Shown in pieces: positions 1-12,446 of a stretch of 64,000 nt of DNA. This DNA comes from Grifola frondosa. Lineage: Eukaryota; Basidiomycota; Agaricomycetes; Polyporales; Grifolaceae. Every line of letters begins with the position of its first letter. Position 1 is the first letter of the stretch. Under the pieces are notes generated by a model. The model was given only the letters and a program-made list of their open reading frames with translations. It was not told the DNA's origin and made no database searches. A program made the translations under genes and the position numbers. The stretch is from positions 1,178,001-1,242,000 of the forward strand of contig LUGG01000007.1 of assembly GCA_001683735.1 (NCBI GenBank), in the 5' to 3' direction.

Positions 1-3000
1 AGCAGCACATGCTTGGTCGTGGCGGGCTCTTCCGGCAAGAGAACCTTGAAAAGCGGCGCATACTCAGCATTCGTGAGTGGACCGAGCTTTGCGCGAAGGA
101 GGACTTGCGTGCGCCAGGGGTGGATGATGTCGGATTGCACGCGCGAGCGGCCCAAGTGAAGGCAAGGACCAGGAGGGGCGCAAGAAGACGAGGGAGTCGG
201 AGACTGCCGAGCCGGACCTGGAGGCACAAGAGATCGTAATCAAAGAGGAACAGGGTGAGGTCGATGACCTTGCCGGAAGCCATAACGATCTCCAGGCATT
301 TGTATCGCCTCCAAACAGCGACAGGGCTCTGACAACGCCAGCCCCTGTCACTGAACATGGTGTTGAAGTTGAAGCCGTTGAAGGGGACCATTCGAGTAAT
401 TTGCAGGCTAGCGCTTCCGAATCGCATTCAGTTTTTCAGACGCCCGCGGCTGAGGATCAACATCAGGAGACCAAGCCAGAGGACGATATTGACGACATGA
501 AACCCAAATCGAAGGGCAGGCGTACCGCGCAAACACGTGAAGCACGAGAAGCCAGCCTTGCTGAACGTGCTTTGAAGGACGAAGCATTCTTGGAAACATT
601 CGACCCACATTCAGACTGGCTGCCGTCCAATACAACGCCATTCGACTACACGACAGAGTTTTGTCGAGAGCTCGAGAGAAGATATTGGCGAAATTGCGGT
701 TTGGGGAAGCCTGCGTGGTATGGTGCTGACTTGCAAGGTGCGTAGCATCTTCGACGGCCCTATCTTCATTTATCATTCCTGATACACATTGTTAGGCTCA
801 CTATTCACTCCGGAAACCAAGTCATGGAATGTTGCCACTCTCAAGTCCGCACTTACTCGTTTGTTACCTGCGTCGGCTCAAGGTCTGCCGGGAGTCAACA
901 CTCCATATCTCTATTTTGGCATGTGGCGCGCAACGTTTGCATGGCATGTAGAGGACATGGATCTCTTCAGTATCAATTACATCCACTTCGGAGCACCGAA
1001 GTATTGGTACGCTGTCCCTCAGGCGCGCGCAGGCGCCTTGGAAAACAACCATGCGAGGTTGGAATTCTGATTTGTGTCGTTCATCCAACTCTTATGCAAT
1101 CTTCAGGTTATTTCCCGAAGGACGGCAAGTCTTGCTCACAGTTCCTTCGGCACAAGTCATTTCTCGCCTCGCCGACTCTTCTCTCCCAGTCGTCATGTCG
1201 TCCGAATACATTAGTTCAGCGAGCGGGAGAGTTCGTGATTACGTTTCCCAGGGTTACCATGCTGGCTTCAATCTAGGATTCAATTGTGCGGAGAGCGTGA
1301 ACTTTGCGCTTGAGAGCTGGTTGGATCTAGGGAGAAGGGCCAAAGCATGCGACTGTGTGAACTTCAGGTACGACTTTGGTTATGTGCGACTCATGTCCAG
1401 TGCTAATCATCTTCCATGTAGTGTTCGTATAGATGTGGACCAGCTTCTTCGAGATAGGGAGACGGAACGGCTACAGGCCAAAAGCGGGAGACCTCGTAGC
1501 AGAAAGGTTCAGGAGCTTGACCAAGATGGAAAACCTATTTCGCGCAAACGCAAGTCGGAAGCAGGAACTGAGGCAAAACCCAAGAAGCCGAAGATTCAAG
1601 GTACCAGCAACATGGCTGTTGCTGGTTCCTCGAAGTCGCCAACGAAAATCACTTTAAAACTCGGACCGAAGCCAAAGGAGCCGGAAACATTTCCTTGTTG
1701 CCTCTGTGTGTCGGCCAGTCAAGAGGGGCTTTTACGTGTCCACGATCCACCTCTTTGGCGCATGGATACCGAGGATGTCACAAATTCTGCCTCTCAGGAT
1801 ACCATTTTGATGGCCCATGAGGAATGTGCGAATGTCGTGCCCGAGACATGGGTGGACGAAGTGGATGTTGGAGACATGCGAGATAATGGGACGCGAGCCA
1901 AGGAGCGTGTTGTCTTTGGAGTAGATGGAATCGTCAAGGATCGATGGAACCTGGTATATCTTTTGCTCGCCACTGATATTGCTTTACTAATATTTTTCTG
2001 TGTAGAAATGCACGGCATGCACGAAGAATCGCCACAGAGCTCACGGCGCACCGATCCAATGCACGAAGGGGAAGTGTCCGAAAGCTTTCCACGTCTCATG
2101 TGCGCGCGATGGAAGCAGGAGTGGCATAGTCTACCACGTTCTTCGGGAAGTGGAGAAGGAAGTCGTGCTGTTGGATGCTCAAGGTGTTCTGCCGGCCTCG
2201 AATGAGTTCGATGATATGGCGGTTAATCCCAATGGTGTTCCTCAAGAGAATATCATGGATGTAGACCATGCGGTGCACGTCGTTGGCGCTCCTGATACTG
2301 TGCATGCACAGTCCCCGGGCCCTCGTGTCCTCAAACTCATCAGAAAGCTTGAGGTGCAGGTCTTGTGCATGCAGCATAACCCGGTATGTTCATTTTACAC
2401 ACTGTACTCGGGAGATTCAAGGACTGACATTCACTGCTTTAGGCTATCGCGGAAGCCAAGAAGGTATTGAAGCAAGAGAAAATCCGCCGAGATCTTCTTG
2501 CATTACCACCCATGACCAGAATTAAGCTCCGCGTGAGCGCAGGAGTCTTTGAAGTTTCACTCTTGCGTGTCATCGAGGAGTCGAAGTCGGTCGAAGTGCT
2601 GTGGGACCGTGGCGTGAGGAGGGAATTTAAGTGGGGCAGTGTTGTATTTGGCAACACGGAGGGCGTAACTGTCGGTCAAAAACCCACCGAGCTAGCTCCT
2701 GAAAACGAACGTGAGTACTGGTCAGGAGTCTCGGTGGGTGTAAGTTGGACTGACTGATCCATGCGATGAAGAATCGGTCTCTGCCACGCCGTCTTCGCAT
2801 TCTAGGTTGCCCTTGCTTCCGACTCCAGCTCCACCAGCCAACTCTCATGTCCAACATCAACTTGGTTCGTCGTCGCTAATGCGAATCCCAACACCATCAT
2901 CATCTGCGCCACCCCCCATCTCTCCAAGGATACCCGCTCACCAGCCATATCAGTCCCCGATGTATCAACCTCACACATCCACATATCAGTATGCGCCAGG

Positions 3001-3403
3001 AGCTTGGACATATCAGTATTCGGCGTCCAATCCACAGCCACATTATAATCACGCAGGGCCATCCCTTCCGAATTATCAGTACTCCAACCCTCCTCGCCCA
3101 GGATATCCCGCGTACGCGCCTTATAGCGGATACAACTACAACTCGAACCAGTATACTGCTAGGGAGTTGCAGTGGCAACGTCCTTATACTGGCCCAAGGG
3201 ACACCATCGACAACAATTCTTCGTCTGTTCCAGGTGCGGTTCCTCAGACCAACCCATATTATCATTATTCGCAAAGCCAAACCCAAGTGCACCTATCGAA
3301 TCCAATTGCTTCGTCGCAGCCTGCTGGGGAACCTCCAATACCGCTGACTCCTACTATTGGAACTTCGCAACAAGATGCTGGTACAATGCTTCTACCTTCG
3401 TAG
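1..3403 (+). CDS. JmjC histone lysine demethylase, KDM4/JHDM3 type (5' partial)
   Basis: Chromatin enzyme expected to remove methyl groups from histone H3 lysines using Fe(II) and 2-oxoglutarate. The JmjN domain lies left of the window. The JmjC domain is clear at about 796-1367: [20 protein letters not shown] followed by EDMD supplies the Fe-binding His and Glu, and [19 protein letters not shown] gives the second His. A Cys/His-rich extended PHD unit follows at about 1690-2150 ([18 protein letters not shown]), then a Tudor-like segment at 2500-2680 and a Pro/Ser/Tyr/Gln-rich tail. Introns: 738-795, 1058-1106, 1368-1421, 1954-2005, 2384-2442, 2711-2771. The frame breaks three times: one base missing in the G run at 176-179, one extra A at 1042-1045, one base missing at 1247-1253. 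All catalytic motifs survive, so these look like sequence errors. Paralogues of the wider JmjC family cannot be fully excluded without the N-terminus. Confidence 0.88.
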
Positions 3404-3695
3404 GACTTTGGACTTCTACTCCTATACCATTAAGAGATTGACCTCTTTGTGTAAACGGTTTGACTTCAGTTGTATACGAGATCATCCCCCCACTTCGTCA
3501 TCATTTGCCGTTGTACTTTACGCTAATATATCCAAGAATGAAAAGTTTTGCAGTAGACAGTAGTAGATAATGATTGCAAAAGCACGTGGTGCGCGACTCG
3601 TTATTAATACTCTGCCACCCGCCACAGACGCGTCTCCACTGTGATAGCGCATTGTTTGCTTGGTTTGCAAAGACGAGTATCGTTCTATTCGACCT

Positions 3696-6600
3696 ATGTG
3701 GGTTATCACCGGCCCATTCGACCTCGATAACACAGATAAGACATGCCCTCCGAGTGAGTTGACACGTCGCAACACTGGTAGTCAGATATTCACTCCGTGG
3801 ACTTTATCCAGAAAGCAAACTTCTTAAAGCTGGGAAGGAGTACGTCGTAGGGAGAAAGGGAGAGGATTTAGATATCTTGATCAGGGACAAGGGAGTCTCC
3901 AAACGCCATGCCACCTTTGTTGTAGGCCAGTGTTCGGAAGAGAACGTGGTATGTTCCCATGTTTAAAAACATCTTTGCAGCGTGTTGACATGCAGAGGAA
4001 CGAAGGCAGATCCGCTCTATAAGTCTTCCCTTCTCTTTCATAATCTTTCTGATGCCAGATCGCGGACCATTGAGAACGAAGAGGAAGGCCGCCGCACAGT
4101 CCCTCCTGAGGGAACCATAGAATTGCTCCATGGCGATTATCTACATATCACTCCGAGCGTTGTGATCAAGTAGGTTGTTTGTGTGTTTTTGCATTCACGG
4201 GAAATCTTACCCTGAATTCACAGAGTGCGCTGGGAGAGGATATGTTGTCTTTCCTCCTCAAATAGAGGAACTTCGTTCTCAATACCAGCATGTGCAAGTT
4301 TAGGTGAGATTCAAGGACGTACATGAATTTATGGTTTAACGCTTGGTTTGTTCTGTAGGCATTAGCCTGGTGTATGCATCTCATCCGAACGTCACACACC
4401 ACCTCACCCCCACATTTTCTTTAACACCCCTTATATCTACGTCGCTCCTCTCCATCGCACATATTGTCAGACCTGACTGGCTCACGGACATTTTGCGCTT
4501 GGGCGAGTCCGCGGATGGTTCTCCATCTCCGATCGAGCAAACGTTCTCGCTACCTCCTCTTTCTAAATATCGTCCTACCTTCACGCCTGCGCTACCTGTT
4601 GGACTTCGGAACTTTCAATCATGGGAACCTAATGAAACTCGCGCCGGTATGCTACGAAATCATCGGTTTGTGTTTGTTGGTGCAAAAGGCAGGGAGGTAC
4701 AAGAGGCAACCCGAGAGCTTGTCCGCATTGGAGGCGGGGATTATGAGTGTTTTTCTGTAGAGGGAGGGCGGAGAGCCTTTCATCAAGTGTTAGCTAAGGG
4801 CCAAGCGAAGGGAGCCTTGCTCGTCCTGGTCGCCGACGAGAGCTCTGTCGTTACCGAGGTAGGGAAGGATGGATGGCAAGAACTCGCGGACGAAGCCACT
4901 AGGTCAGTCCGCCAATTGATTCGTTCAAACCGAGGAGATGAGTTGAACACTGCTACTGTATAAGCTTTGACCTGCGATTTGTCCCTCCGACAAATATCTA
5001 TGAAGCTGTTGCTTATGTCGATGTCTCATACATTGACTGTAGTTCGTCCAGTGATAGTGAGTTCCGTCTCTGCCTCTGGGATCCTCAACACAATGCTCCA
5101 TTGTCACTTGTTCTGATGTTTTCCATCAGCCCATGGATCTGCCACTCTCCTCCCAGACGTGGTTGTCGGTACAATGCCAGAGGAACCGTCTATACCACCA
5201 GATTTAACCGTCCCGTCAGCTGTTGAAGAAGGTCCGAGACGGAGACTTCCCAGGCGCGCAGCTTCTCGTGCGTCGTCCCGAGCGCCATCTCCCCCCGAAA
5301 AGCCTTCTTCTGTAACAAGGGATGAGGGAGAAATTGAGGAAGCACCCAAACCTCGCAGAGTAAGTGGCACTGCCATCCGCGTGTGATAGTTCTAATTTCG
5401 GTATCAAGACCTTGGTACGCAGAGCAGGACGTCCGAGGAACACGATCATTGGTATAGATGATTTCTCAGCGGACTTAGATCTCAGTTCTACCTCACAGAC
5501 ACCTGCTCCTGAACCAGAGCCAATGGGGCCGCCAACTAGTACAGTAGTAAGTCGCACGCTCTTGTGCATTTCATGAATCTGACGTGCACTATAGGGCTCG
5601 ACTTCTGGTCGGCCTTCTCGCCTTAAACGTCGCGTTGGAACTCAGGCACAGAAGAGCCAGCTATTTACATTGGATGAAGACTTAATGATGCCTGATGCCG
5701 ACGAACCTCCGTTGAAGAAGTTCAGAGCACTCTTCGACCAGAGTGATCCGGATCGCGTCTCTCAGTTGACCATGGATGAGAACACCAACATTGATATAGG
5801 TAGCCAGATTCCAAGTGCGGAGATCTCACTCAGAGCGAGAGTGTGACAACGCAAAGCAAGCCTAGGTCGCGTCTTCGTGGCACGACACAGTTGGTCGCCG
5901 TTGCAGAGGAGGAGGAGGAGAGTCAGATGCCGGGGACCGCGGGAACACAGTCAGGGCTCATGCCCAGGACACAGTCACAAGGCCTAAAAAGATCACGACC
6001 TGCAGACGATGACGTGGATATGGAAGATGCGTCGCTCCCACCAGCAAAGAAACGGGCGGTCGACCATGCTGAGGTGGTGGCAAGCTCTACATCCCAGGCA
6101 GTCGAAAAACCAGCTTCGATGGTTACGATGACACATCCGACAAAAATCGACATGTCTAAACCCCATACTCATCCTGCAAAGAGCAAGAAGCCAGCGGGAG
6201 CGCTCGTTAGTGCCCCTGACACGGATGAGGCATTCCTCAAGGCAGTCGCATCGAAGAAGAAGGGCAAGAAAGCGGAAGACACGTTTGATCGCGAGTTCAA
6301 CAACCTCCGTATCTCTAAGCCTGAGCTAGAGAAAGATCAGGAACAGAAGGTGTGGGCTGTGCTTGAAGATTTCGGAGACGACGGGGATGTGAGGGGCAAT
6401 TTTATGGTCGTCCTGGATATGGATGTGTTAAGAGACCACAATGATGCGAATGCATTGAGGAGGGGTGAAGGAGGGAGGGTTGAATGGGAGGGAAGACCCG
6501 ACTTCAAGAAATTCAAACGGGTACGTCAACCCCATCGGTCAATATCATTCACTCATTGCTCTTAAATAGAAAGCATCAGGTGGAGAAAGACGACCCACAG

Positions 6601-7271
6601 TGAAATTATACGCCGAACAGGAGAATGATTATGGCATGGGACCGCGTGCGTTCAAATTGTGTGATTCTGTTCAACAGACTGAGTTTTGTGCAGAATATTG
6701 GGAAAGCAGTGGCAAAACCCATGACTCCTCGCAATCACAGCTGCCACCACAATCTCTGTTGCCGTCTCAATCTCAGTCTGACGATATGGCGACTTTTTCA
6801 GACATGCGGAGGTCTAGCATCCGGGCTCAATCACATCGGAAGGGCAGAAGTCGTGCTTTTGCTGTGGCTGATTCGGATGACGAAGTGCTGCCGCCTGTGC
6901 CTACCAAAGGCAAGGGCAAAGACCGTGCACTAACTCAAGTCGACGAGCCGATGAATACTCAAGCGACCACCATGCAAACGAGGTCGCGAGGAAAGAGCGA
7001 ACCCCTTTTCGTTGAATCTGAGGACGAAGAAAGTCGAGAGGACCAGCACCCATCAGATAAGAATGACGATTTTGCAGGTGATTTGTACGGCGATGGTGCC
7101 AGCCAGGAAGAAATGATTCTCCGTTCTGCTGCTCTGAAGACTCAAGAGTCCACAACGCGACAAACCAAGAAGAAGAAGGGACCTGCAAAGGCTGCGATTA
7201 TCGACGATGATTCGGACGATGGGATTACATTCAAAGGATTTGGGACGAAAAAGAGGACGAGGAGAAAGTAA
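3696..7271 (+). CDS. NBS1: Nbs1/nibrin, MRN complex subunit
   Basis: Adaptor of the Mre11-Rad50-Nbs1 complex that senses and processes DNA double-strand breaks in the nucleus. The start MWVITGPFDL is the typical nibrin N-terminus. An FHA domain follows (LLKAGKEYVVGRKGEDLDIL, then SKRHATF), then tandem BRCT repeats (about 4224-5056, VRPDWLTDIL) and a long acidic, Ser/Gln-rich region. Near the C-terminus VKLYAEQENDYGMG resembles an Mre11-binding element and acidic FKGF an ATM/Tel1-binding motif; both roles are inference. Introns: 3754-3811, about 3949-3995 (phase uncertain), 4170-4223, 4304-4358, 5057-5129, 5360-5408, 5547-5594, 6521-6569. One base is missing near 4955-4963 and one in the G run at 5817-5821. 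About 1,045 aa after correction. It starts 292 bp after the demethylase, same strand. Confidence 0.88.
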
Positions 7272-7528
7272 GCAACGCCTAGTGGAACGACGGATATTCT
7301 CATCCCAAATAGCACACGCTGATTCTTCCATATCTAACACATTATACGGAGATTATGATACGAATACATTTAATGCCACTGCAAGTTCCAGTTTGATTGC
7401 CATTTTTGGATGGTGGGTGCGAAATGGGCGTCTATTTATTGAAAGTGCTTGTAGGCTTTCCGCCTGTGTCCGCTTTAACTTCGTCTTTTACTCGACCTGT
7501 TGGTCCAACTGGTGAACACAAGCCTTCA

Positions 7529-9474
7529 ATGGCTTTCTTTCTTCGGCGGCGTACGGTCGTTCGTATCCTACTCCTTGCGGCCTTTTCATTCGTTGTGCGG
7601 CTACTGGTTGTCTCGCATTCTGCCACCTCCGTAGCGTCGCTTTACAGCTCCCCGGACCCTAAGGAGATAAGAAAACAGAATGTGCTCGACCTCGTAACTC
7701 GCTCAGATAAACCGCTTGATGCACGGAAACACAAGTTTCTGCAAGCACGCATGGGCAGGGACGAACGTCCTGACCTGTTCACCGACGTTATACAGAGCGG
7801 AGTAAGGGACTACTGGGAGAGGTTCCAGAAACCATAGTGAGTGCATCAGCTAGTATTCCTACTGCGATTGCTAAAGATGCTTAGCATCATGGGCCACGAC
7901 ACATCGCACATGGACGAACAATCTGTCTTATCCTCCATCGAACAGCTCCTGACCTTGAACGGCTGGGTCGCCGCTCTATGTCCCACCCTTACCCGGCCTT
8001 TCGGCCAAAACAAGTACGAGGATGCGTACGAAGACCTCGCCAGACCAGACCGCCTATACTACATTGGCATGGTCATCCATTCCGCCGACCATTTCCTCGT
8101 CGACCAGCTAGCCGTCATCGTCCAGCTCGCCAAGCGTTTAGGTACGGCCAACATCTTCGTCTCCATGCTCGATTATGATTCCTCGGACTCTACCGAGACC
8201 CTCACGGATTTATGCGAGGCGGTCCTCACCTTGCTCGGCGTGCCCTTCCGCATCCGCAGGGTGCCAGGGATGACTGAAGATCCTGCCGCTGCCTATTATC
8301 CTCTCGAAGAGGCCCACACTCGCAACCTTGCCTTGGAACCATTACATGAGCTCTATCAGCGACGCAAAATAAAGTTCTATCGCGTCATCTGGCTCAAGGG
8401 TTTCACCTGTCCAAACGACATCCTGGAGACGATCAAAGTCAGCATTGCCAACGAGGCCGCCATGGTCTGTGGCATGGACTGGGCCGAGCATAATGGGTTC
8501 TTCATCTTCTCTGACCGGTAAGCTGCTACGAACGACTCGCTTTTCTGGAGCTCATCAACACTTAGCTGGCGAACCCGAGATATTAACGGCGACCAATTCC
8601 GCCAGTCCAAATCGTCGTCGATATCGTCATCCCCGCTCACTTCCGTCCCGCCGCGCGACCCCGTCGGTGCGCAACGCTACACGCAGCATCTGCCCTTCCA
8701 AGTCTTCTGTTGCGAATCCGGAACACACGTGGTCGACCCTGCCCAGTCATACTATGCCGGGATTGCCTACCGGGCTGGTACGGACTTTCACAACGCGACC
8801 GGTCGCGAGGACCGGGCAGACAGGGATCCCGAGGCAAAATGTCTGGACAGCACACAGGCGTGGTTTTGCAGGGACCTTTGGGTGTGGAAGGCGAAGGAGG
8901 GCATACGGGCGATCGAGCCCGAGGTCGAGCCCGAGGTCGAGGCTGCGAAGTCTTCTGCGCGGAGGAAACGAGAGGAAGCTAAAGATAATGCTGACCCTGG
9001 AGAGCCTCTTGAACCGCGACAGGGACCGCAAGACGACTCGGATGCGAACGCGGGCTCGGACTACGATGCTTCGGACCTTCCGTCCGTCGATCCTCCCGAA
9101 ATGCTGCAGGATTCAACGCCTCTCACGATCCCGAATGCCTTGTTCTCAGTGGCACGGATACTTGTCAACCCCCGTTGTGTGACGACGTATGCAGGCGTAT
9201 CACACACTCAGCTCGCGCTGGACCTGTTCGGTCCGCCGGACAGGGAGGACAGCGAGCAGGAAGAACATGGCAGAGATGATTTGGACGAGTGGGAGGGCGC
9301 CCCTGAGACGTTTGTGTGCCAAGAACAACAGTGAGTGGTTTGCAACCCGTGTTCTTAGTGTATGCTGATGCCCTCGTTTACCATAGGACTACAGGAGGGA
9401 GAAGGTCGGCCAAAACTCAAAGGCGGCTCACATTCTCGATTCACCGGGAGTTGGAAGAGACATTGTCATCATGA
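7529..9474 (+). CDS. GT69 mannosyltransferase, CAP59/CMT1 family
   Basis: Probable Golgi alpha-1,3-mannosyltransferase of the Cryptococcus CAP59/CMT1 family, acting on cell-surface glycans. It is a type II membrane protein: cytoplasmic RRR, then a hydrophobic anchor at residues 11-28 (ILLLAAFSFVVRLLVV), then a lumenal domain. Family signatures are the YYIGMVIHSADHFLVDQ block, IFVSMLDYDSSDSTETLTDL, FYRVIWLKGFTCPNDI and the conserved QVFCCESGTHVVDPAQSYY near the end of the catalytic part. The C-terminal 150 residues are acidic and variable. Four exons (7529-7836, 7885-8517, 8566-9330, 9387-9474) sum to 1,794 nt, so 597 aa with no frame break. The ATG at 7529 was chosen because it puts the basic residues right before the membrane anchor. 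Confidence 0.85.
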
Positions 9475-9889
9475 TTGCGGACTGTTTGTGAACAGTTGTG
9501 AACATTTCATAGGTCATCAGTATATCCTATTAATTCGCCTATGTCTCGGGACATTTGATACGTCGGCCTTGCCATCTACGTTGTACAGTATACTGCAGCC
9601 CATTATCCTACGATACGGGGTACGTGGAGCCTTGCTGGCCAGGTGCCGTACCGCAAAAATGAGCGGGTGCACCAAGTCCAACAAAAGTTCGTGGCGAGAA
9701 CATACGCACACGTGACAATCTATGAGATCATTAATGGGACTCGGGAGCAATACAAACAAGGACAAATAAGCGCCAGAAATTGCAAGAGGTCGGATCGATG
9801 TCGACCAGAAGGCGAGCTCTCTTCTGTCTTTAAGAACTCGCCGCTGTCCTTAGTTCCACGCTTGCTTGGATTTTCATAGTCGAATTGCC
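9475..9889. other. intergenic, no gene seen
   Basis: Between two co-directional genes. It should hold the 3' end of the GT69 transcript and the promoter and leader of the next gene. No ORF with an ATG and protein-like composition was found. Confidence 0.6.
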
Positions 9890-12059
9890 ATGCGCGGGAC
9901 CACGTCTGGAGCACTCCCGAAGCTACCGCCGGCAGTCAGACGCCTCGGTAGGAAAGGCAAGCTCTACGGGCAGATCCCCGCCGGACCTGACGAGTACCGC
10001 GTCACCGTCGACGAGGAAATCAGGATCCTTCGTCGACGTCACAGAAAGGCAGAACGAGATGAGCGCATGGATATTACCCGTGCTCTGACTCCGGTCAAAG
10101 AGTGAGCAGCAGCTCAGTCTCAAACTTCTCAGCTCGTTCTCACTCTTTTCGCAGCTATATGGGCGGTTTCACTCGTCCCACAGATCTCCGTGCCAGCAAT
10201 TGGTTCCCGGGAGGTGCTTATAAAATGGATGCCAGAGGCTATGAGTCTCCCTTTCCTGCTGCGTATGAGCCTCACACTGTCTTCCTGCTCGAATCTCGCT
10301 ATCCCGTCATTCATGGCGTTGGTCGTGACGACTCATACGAACACGTCGTCGGCATCTGCAGGGAGGGTGATTTGCCCGCCGTGCTTCGCATGTACAATTC
10401 CCGTAGTTGTCCGCATGAGGATCTCGAGGTCATGGACCGTGCGCGTTGGCCCTGGATGAAGCCCAAGAAAATTAAAACGATCAACTGGTGGGGTAAAGGA
10501 GAGACGAGGGAAAGTGCTATGGCGCTGATCGCGCAGGAGCTGGAACAAGAAGTTGCTCAAGCGGAGGTCCAGGCTGCAGAAAAAGCAAAATTGAACCCAA
10601 ACCCCACGAGGCGACCCACCCTTGGACGTAGTGCCAGCTCCTCAAAGCCTCGTCCTGTTCCTTCGGAAGTCCTCAACAAGTCATCCACTTCTAAGGGATC
10701 GGCATCCCACGCTCGGACCTTCCATTCGTCTGTCCTGGTCCGGGTTCCCGATGACAAATCTTCTGGTACACACCCGCGCAACGCTATCCCGACCTCATCT
10801 TGGAGTCGACCTCCTCGCGCCTCGCAGCCGGAATCTGATAATGTGGTGCCTGCTTACTACGTCGAGCGTAAGCGGCAGCGTGACACGCTCACCGAGCGCA
10901 AGGAAGAGGAAGGTAGCCTCATGGCAGAACTCAACGCAGGCATCCTGAGCGAAGGTCATGCCGCGGATATCAAGCCCCGCGCAGAGAAGATCCCCGTCGA
11001 AATCGCTCACGAAGACGGTACCATACGACACCCCAGCGGATTCGAGCCGCCCACTCCCGAGACCGACTTCCACCCTGTTGCTTCGAAGCCCGCCTCCGCA
11101 CCAAAAGCGCCCTGGACGGAGCTGCTAGGGGCAACAAGCCCCGGGCCTTCCACTCGAGCGCATTAGTACGCGCTGAGGAGGTACCGCCTCACCAGTACCC
11201 TCCACATTTTTTCAACAGGGATGCGGACGCCGCGGAGACGGCAGCGGCAGAGGACGGGATAACTGTCGATAACGAGGTTGATACTAGCGTCAAGAAGCCG
11301 CCGCCCCAGTCTCAATACAAGCCTACTTCCGAGGAGCGGGCGGAGCTGCGTGCCCAGTACCTCCCCTTGCTTGGCACCGAGCCCTTCTGGCGGCCGCTCC
11401 TCACAGCGACGTTCACCACGCGGCCTCTCGCATGCACCATTGCGCGTCTGTCACGCGGCATGTCTCGCGGGATGCCGTTCTATGCGTCCATCCCCGACAA
11501 GGAGCGCTGGGGTGCGTCTTTCTCGACGCGCATCCGCAACCTGCGGCTGAACCGCATCCAGTCGCTCACATGCGAGATCGCGCGCCTCTTGCGAGGCGAG
11601 CGCGGCGGGATCGTCGGCCTGCGGTTCAGTGTCGAGGAGCGGGGGCGCGCGATCCACGGCGAGGGCCTGCAAATGCCGGTACCGGTCGAGAAGCGCATCA
11701 TCAAAGTCGGCGTGGGTGAATGGTACCCATGGGCGAAGGAGGTCCAGGAGCGCTTCAGGGAGGACGGGAAGGAGCACGAGTACGATAACGCGCTGGAGGC
11801 ATTCGGGGTGGATGAGTTTGGCAAGCGCATGGACGGCGTGGAGTGGCGCCAGGAGAGGCCGCTGACGAATTCTAGGAGCATCGAAGCGGACGCACTTGCG
11901 ACCATCCCGCAAGAGGACAGAGAGGCGATGTCCGACTTTGAAAAGAAGCAGGTCGTGTACAAGTATATGATGGACCATATGGGCGAGCTCGCGAATATGG
12001 GCTCAGACCGCCATTCGGCCGTTGTCTACCCAAACATCTCCTCTCAATATTCTGATTGA
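9890..12059 (+). CDS. conserved-looking protein of unknown function, possibly mitochondrial
   Basis: I do not recognise the family. Exons 9890-10101 and 10155-12059 give 705 aa after restoring one missing G in the G run at 11127-11131; with that base the exon sum is divisible by three. The N-terminus is strongly basic without acidic residues for about 35 residues, compatible with mitochondrial import. Two internal segments, ARTFHSSVLVR (about 10715-10745) and RAFHSSALVRAEE (about 11142-11180), look like repeats of a fungal presequence-style motif. The central part has a charged helical stretch (ALIAQELEQEVAQAEVQAAE), and the C-terminal 280 residues are Arg-rich (NLRLNRIQSLTCEIARLLRG). It ends 387 bp from the convergent septin gene. 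A mitochondrial translation or RNA-related role is only a guess. Confidence 0.7.
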
Positions 12060-12446
12060 TCATTAATGCTGTATTTTCGCATTGCTATCCTCACTGCTCC
12101 CATGTCTACCGTTTGTTACTTTGTATCACACTATAGCTCGCTGGCGTTGTATATAGGACCGAGTCAACAATTGACATACTTCAATCTACTAGGACTAAGT
12201 TGCATGAAGTGCTTCAATGCCCGAAGCTATATTACTAGGTGCCAGACAGATCAAGACGACAATCACGAAAGGAGCATTTATTATCTTAACTATCAGAGAA
12301 TATATCAAAGGAGTGACGATGATCCAAGACAGACAACAAGTCAACAAAGGAGGGAAGCAGACATGGTTCGGGTATCAAAACATAACGGCAGGGGATTTTC
12401 AGGGAATAGAAGATAGTGTCCGTGAAGGAGAGAAATGGAGACCACT
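12060..12446. other. intergenic between convergent genes
   Basis: 3' regions of the unknown gene (+) and the septin (-). AT-rich, with no ORF I would support. Confidence 0.6.

Noticed and set aside
3982..4173. Short separate gene within the Nbs1 locus
   Set aside because: It is an exon of Nbs1 continuing the FHA domain.
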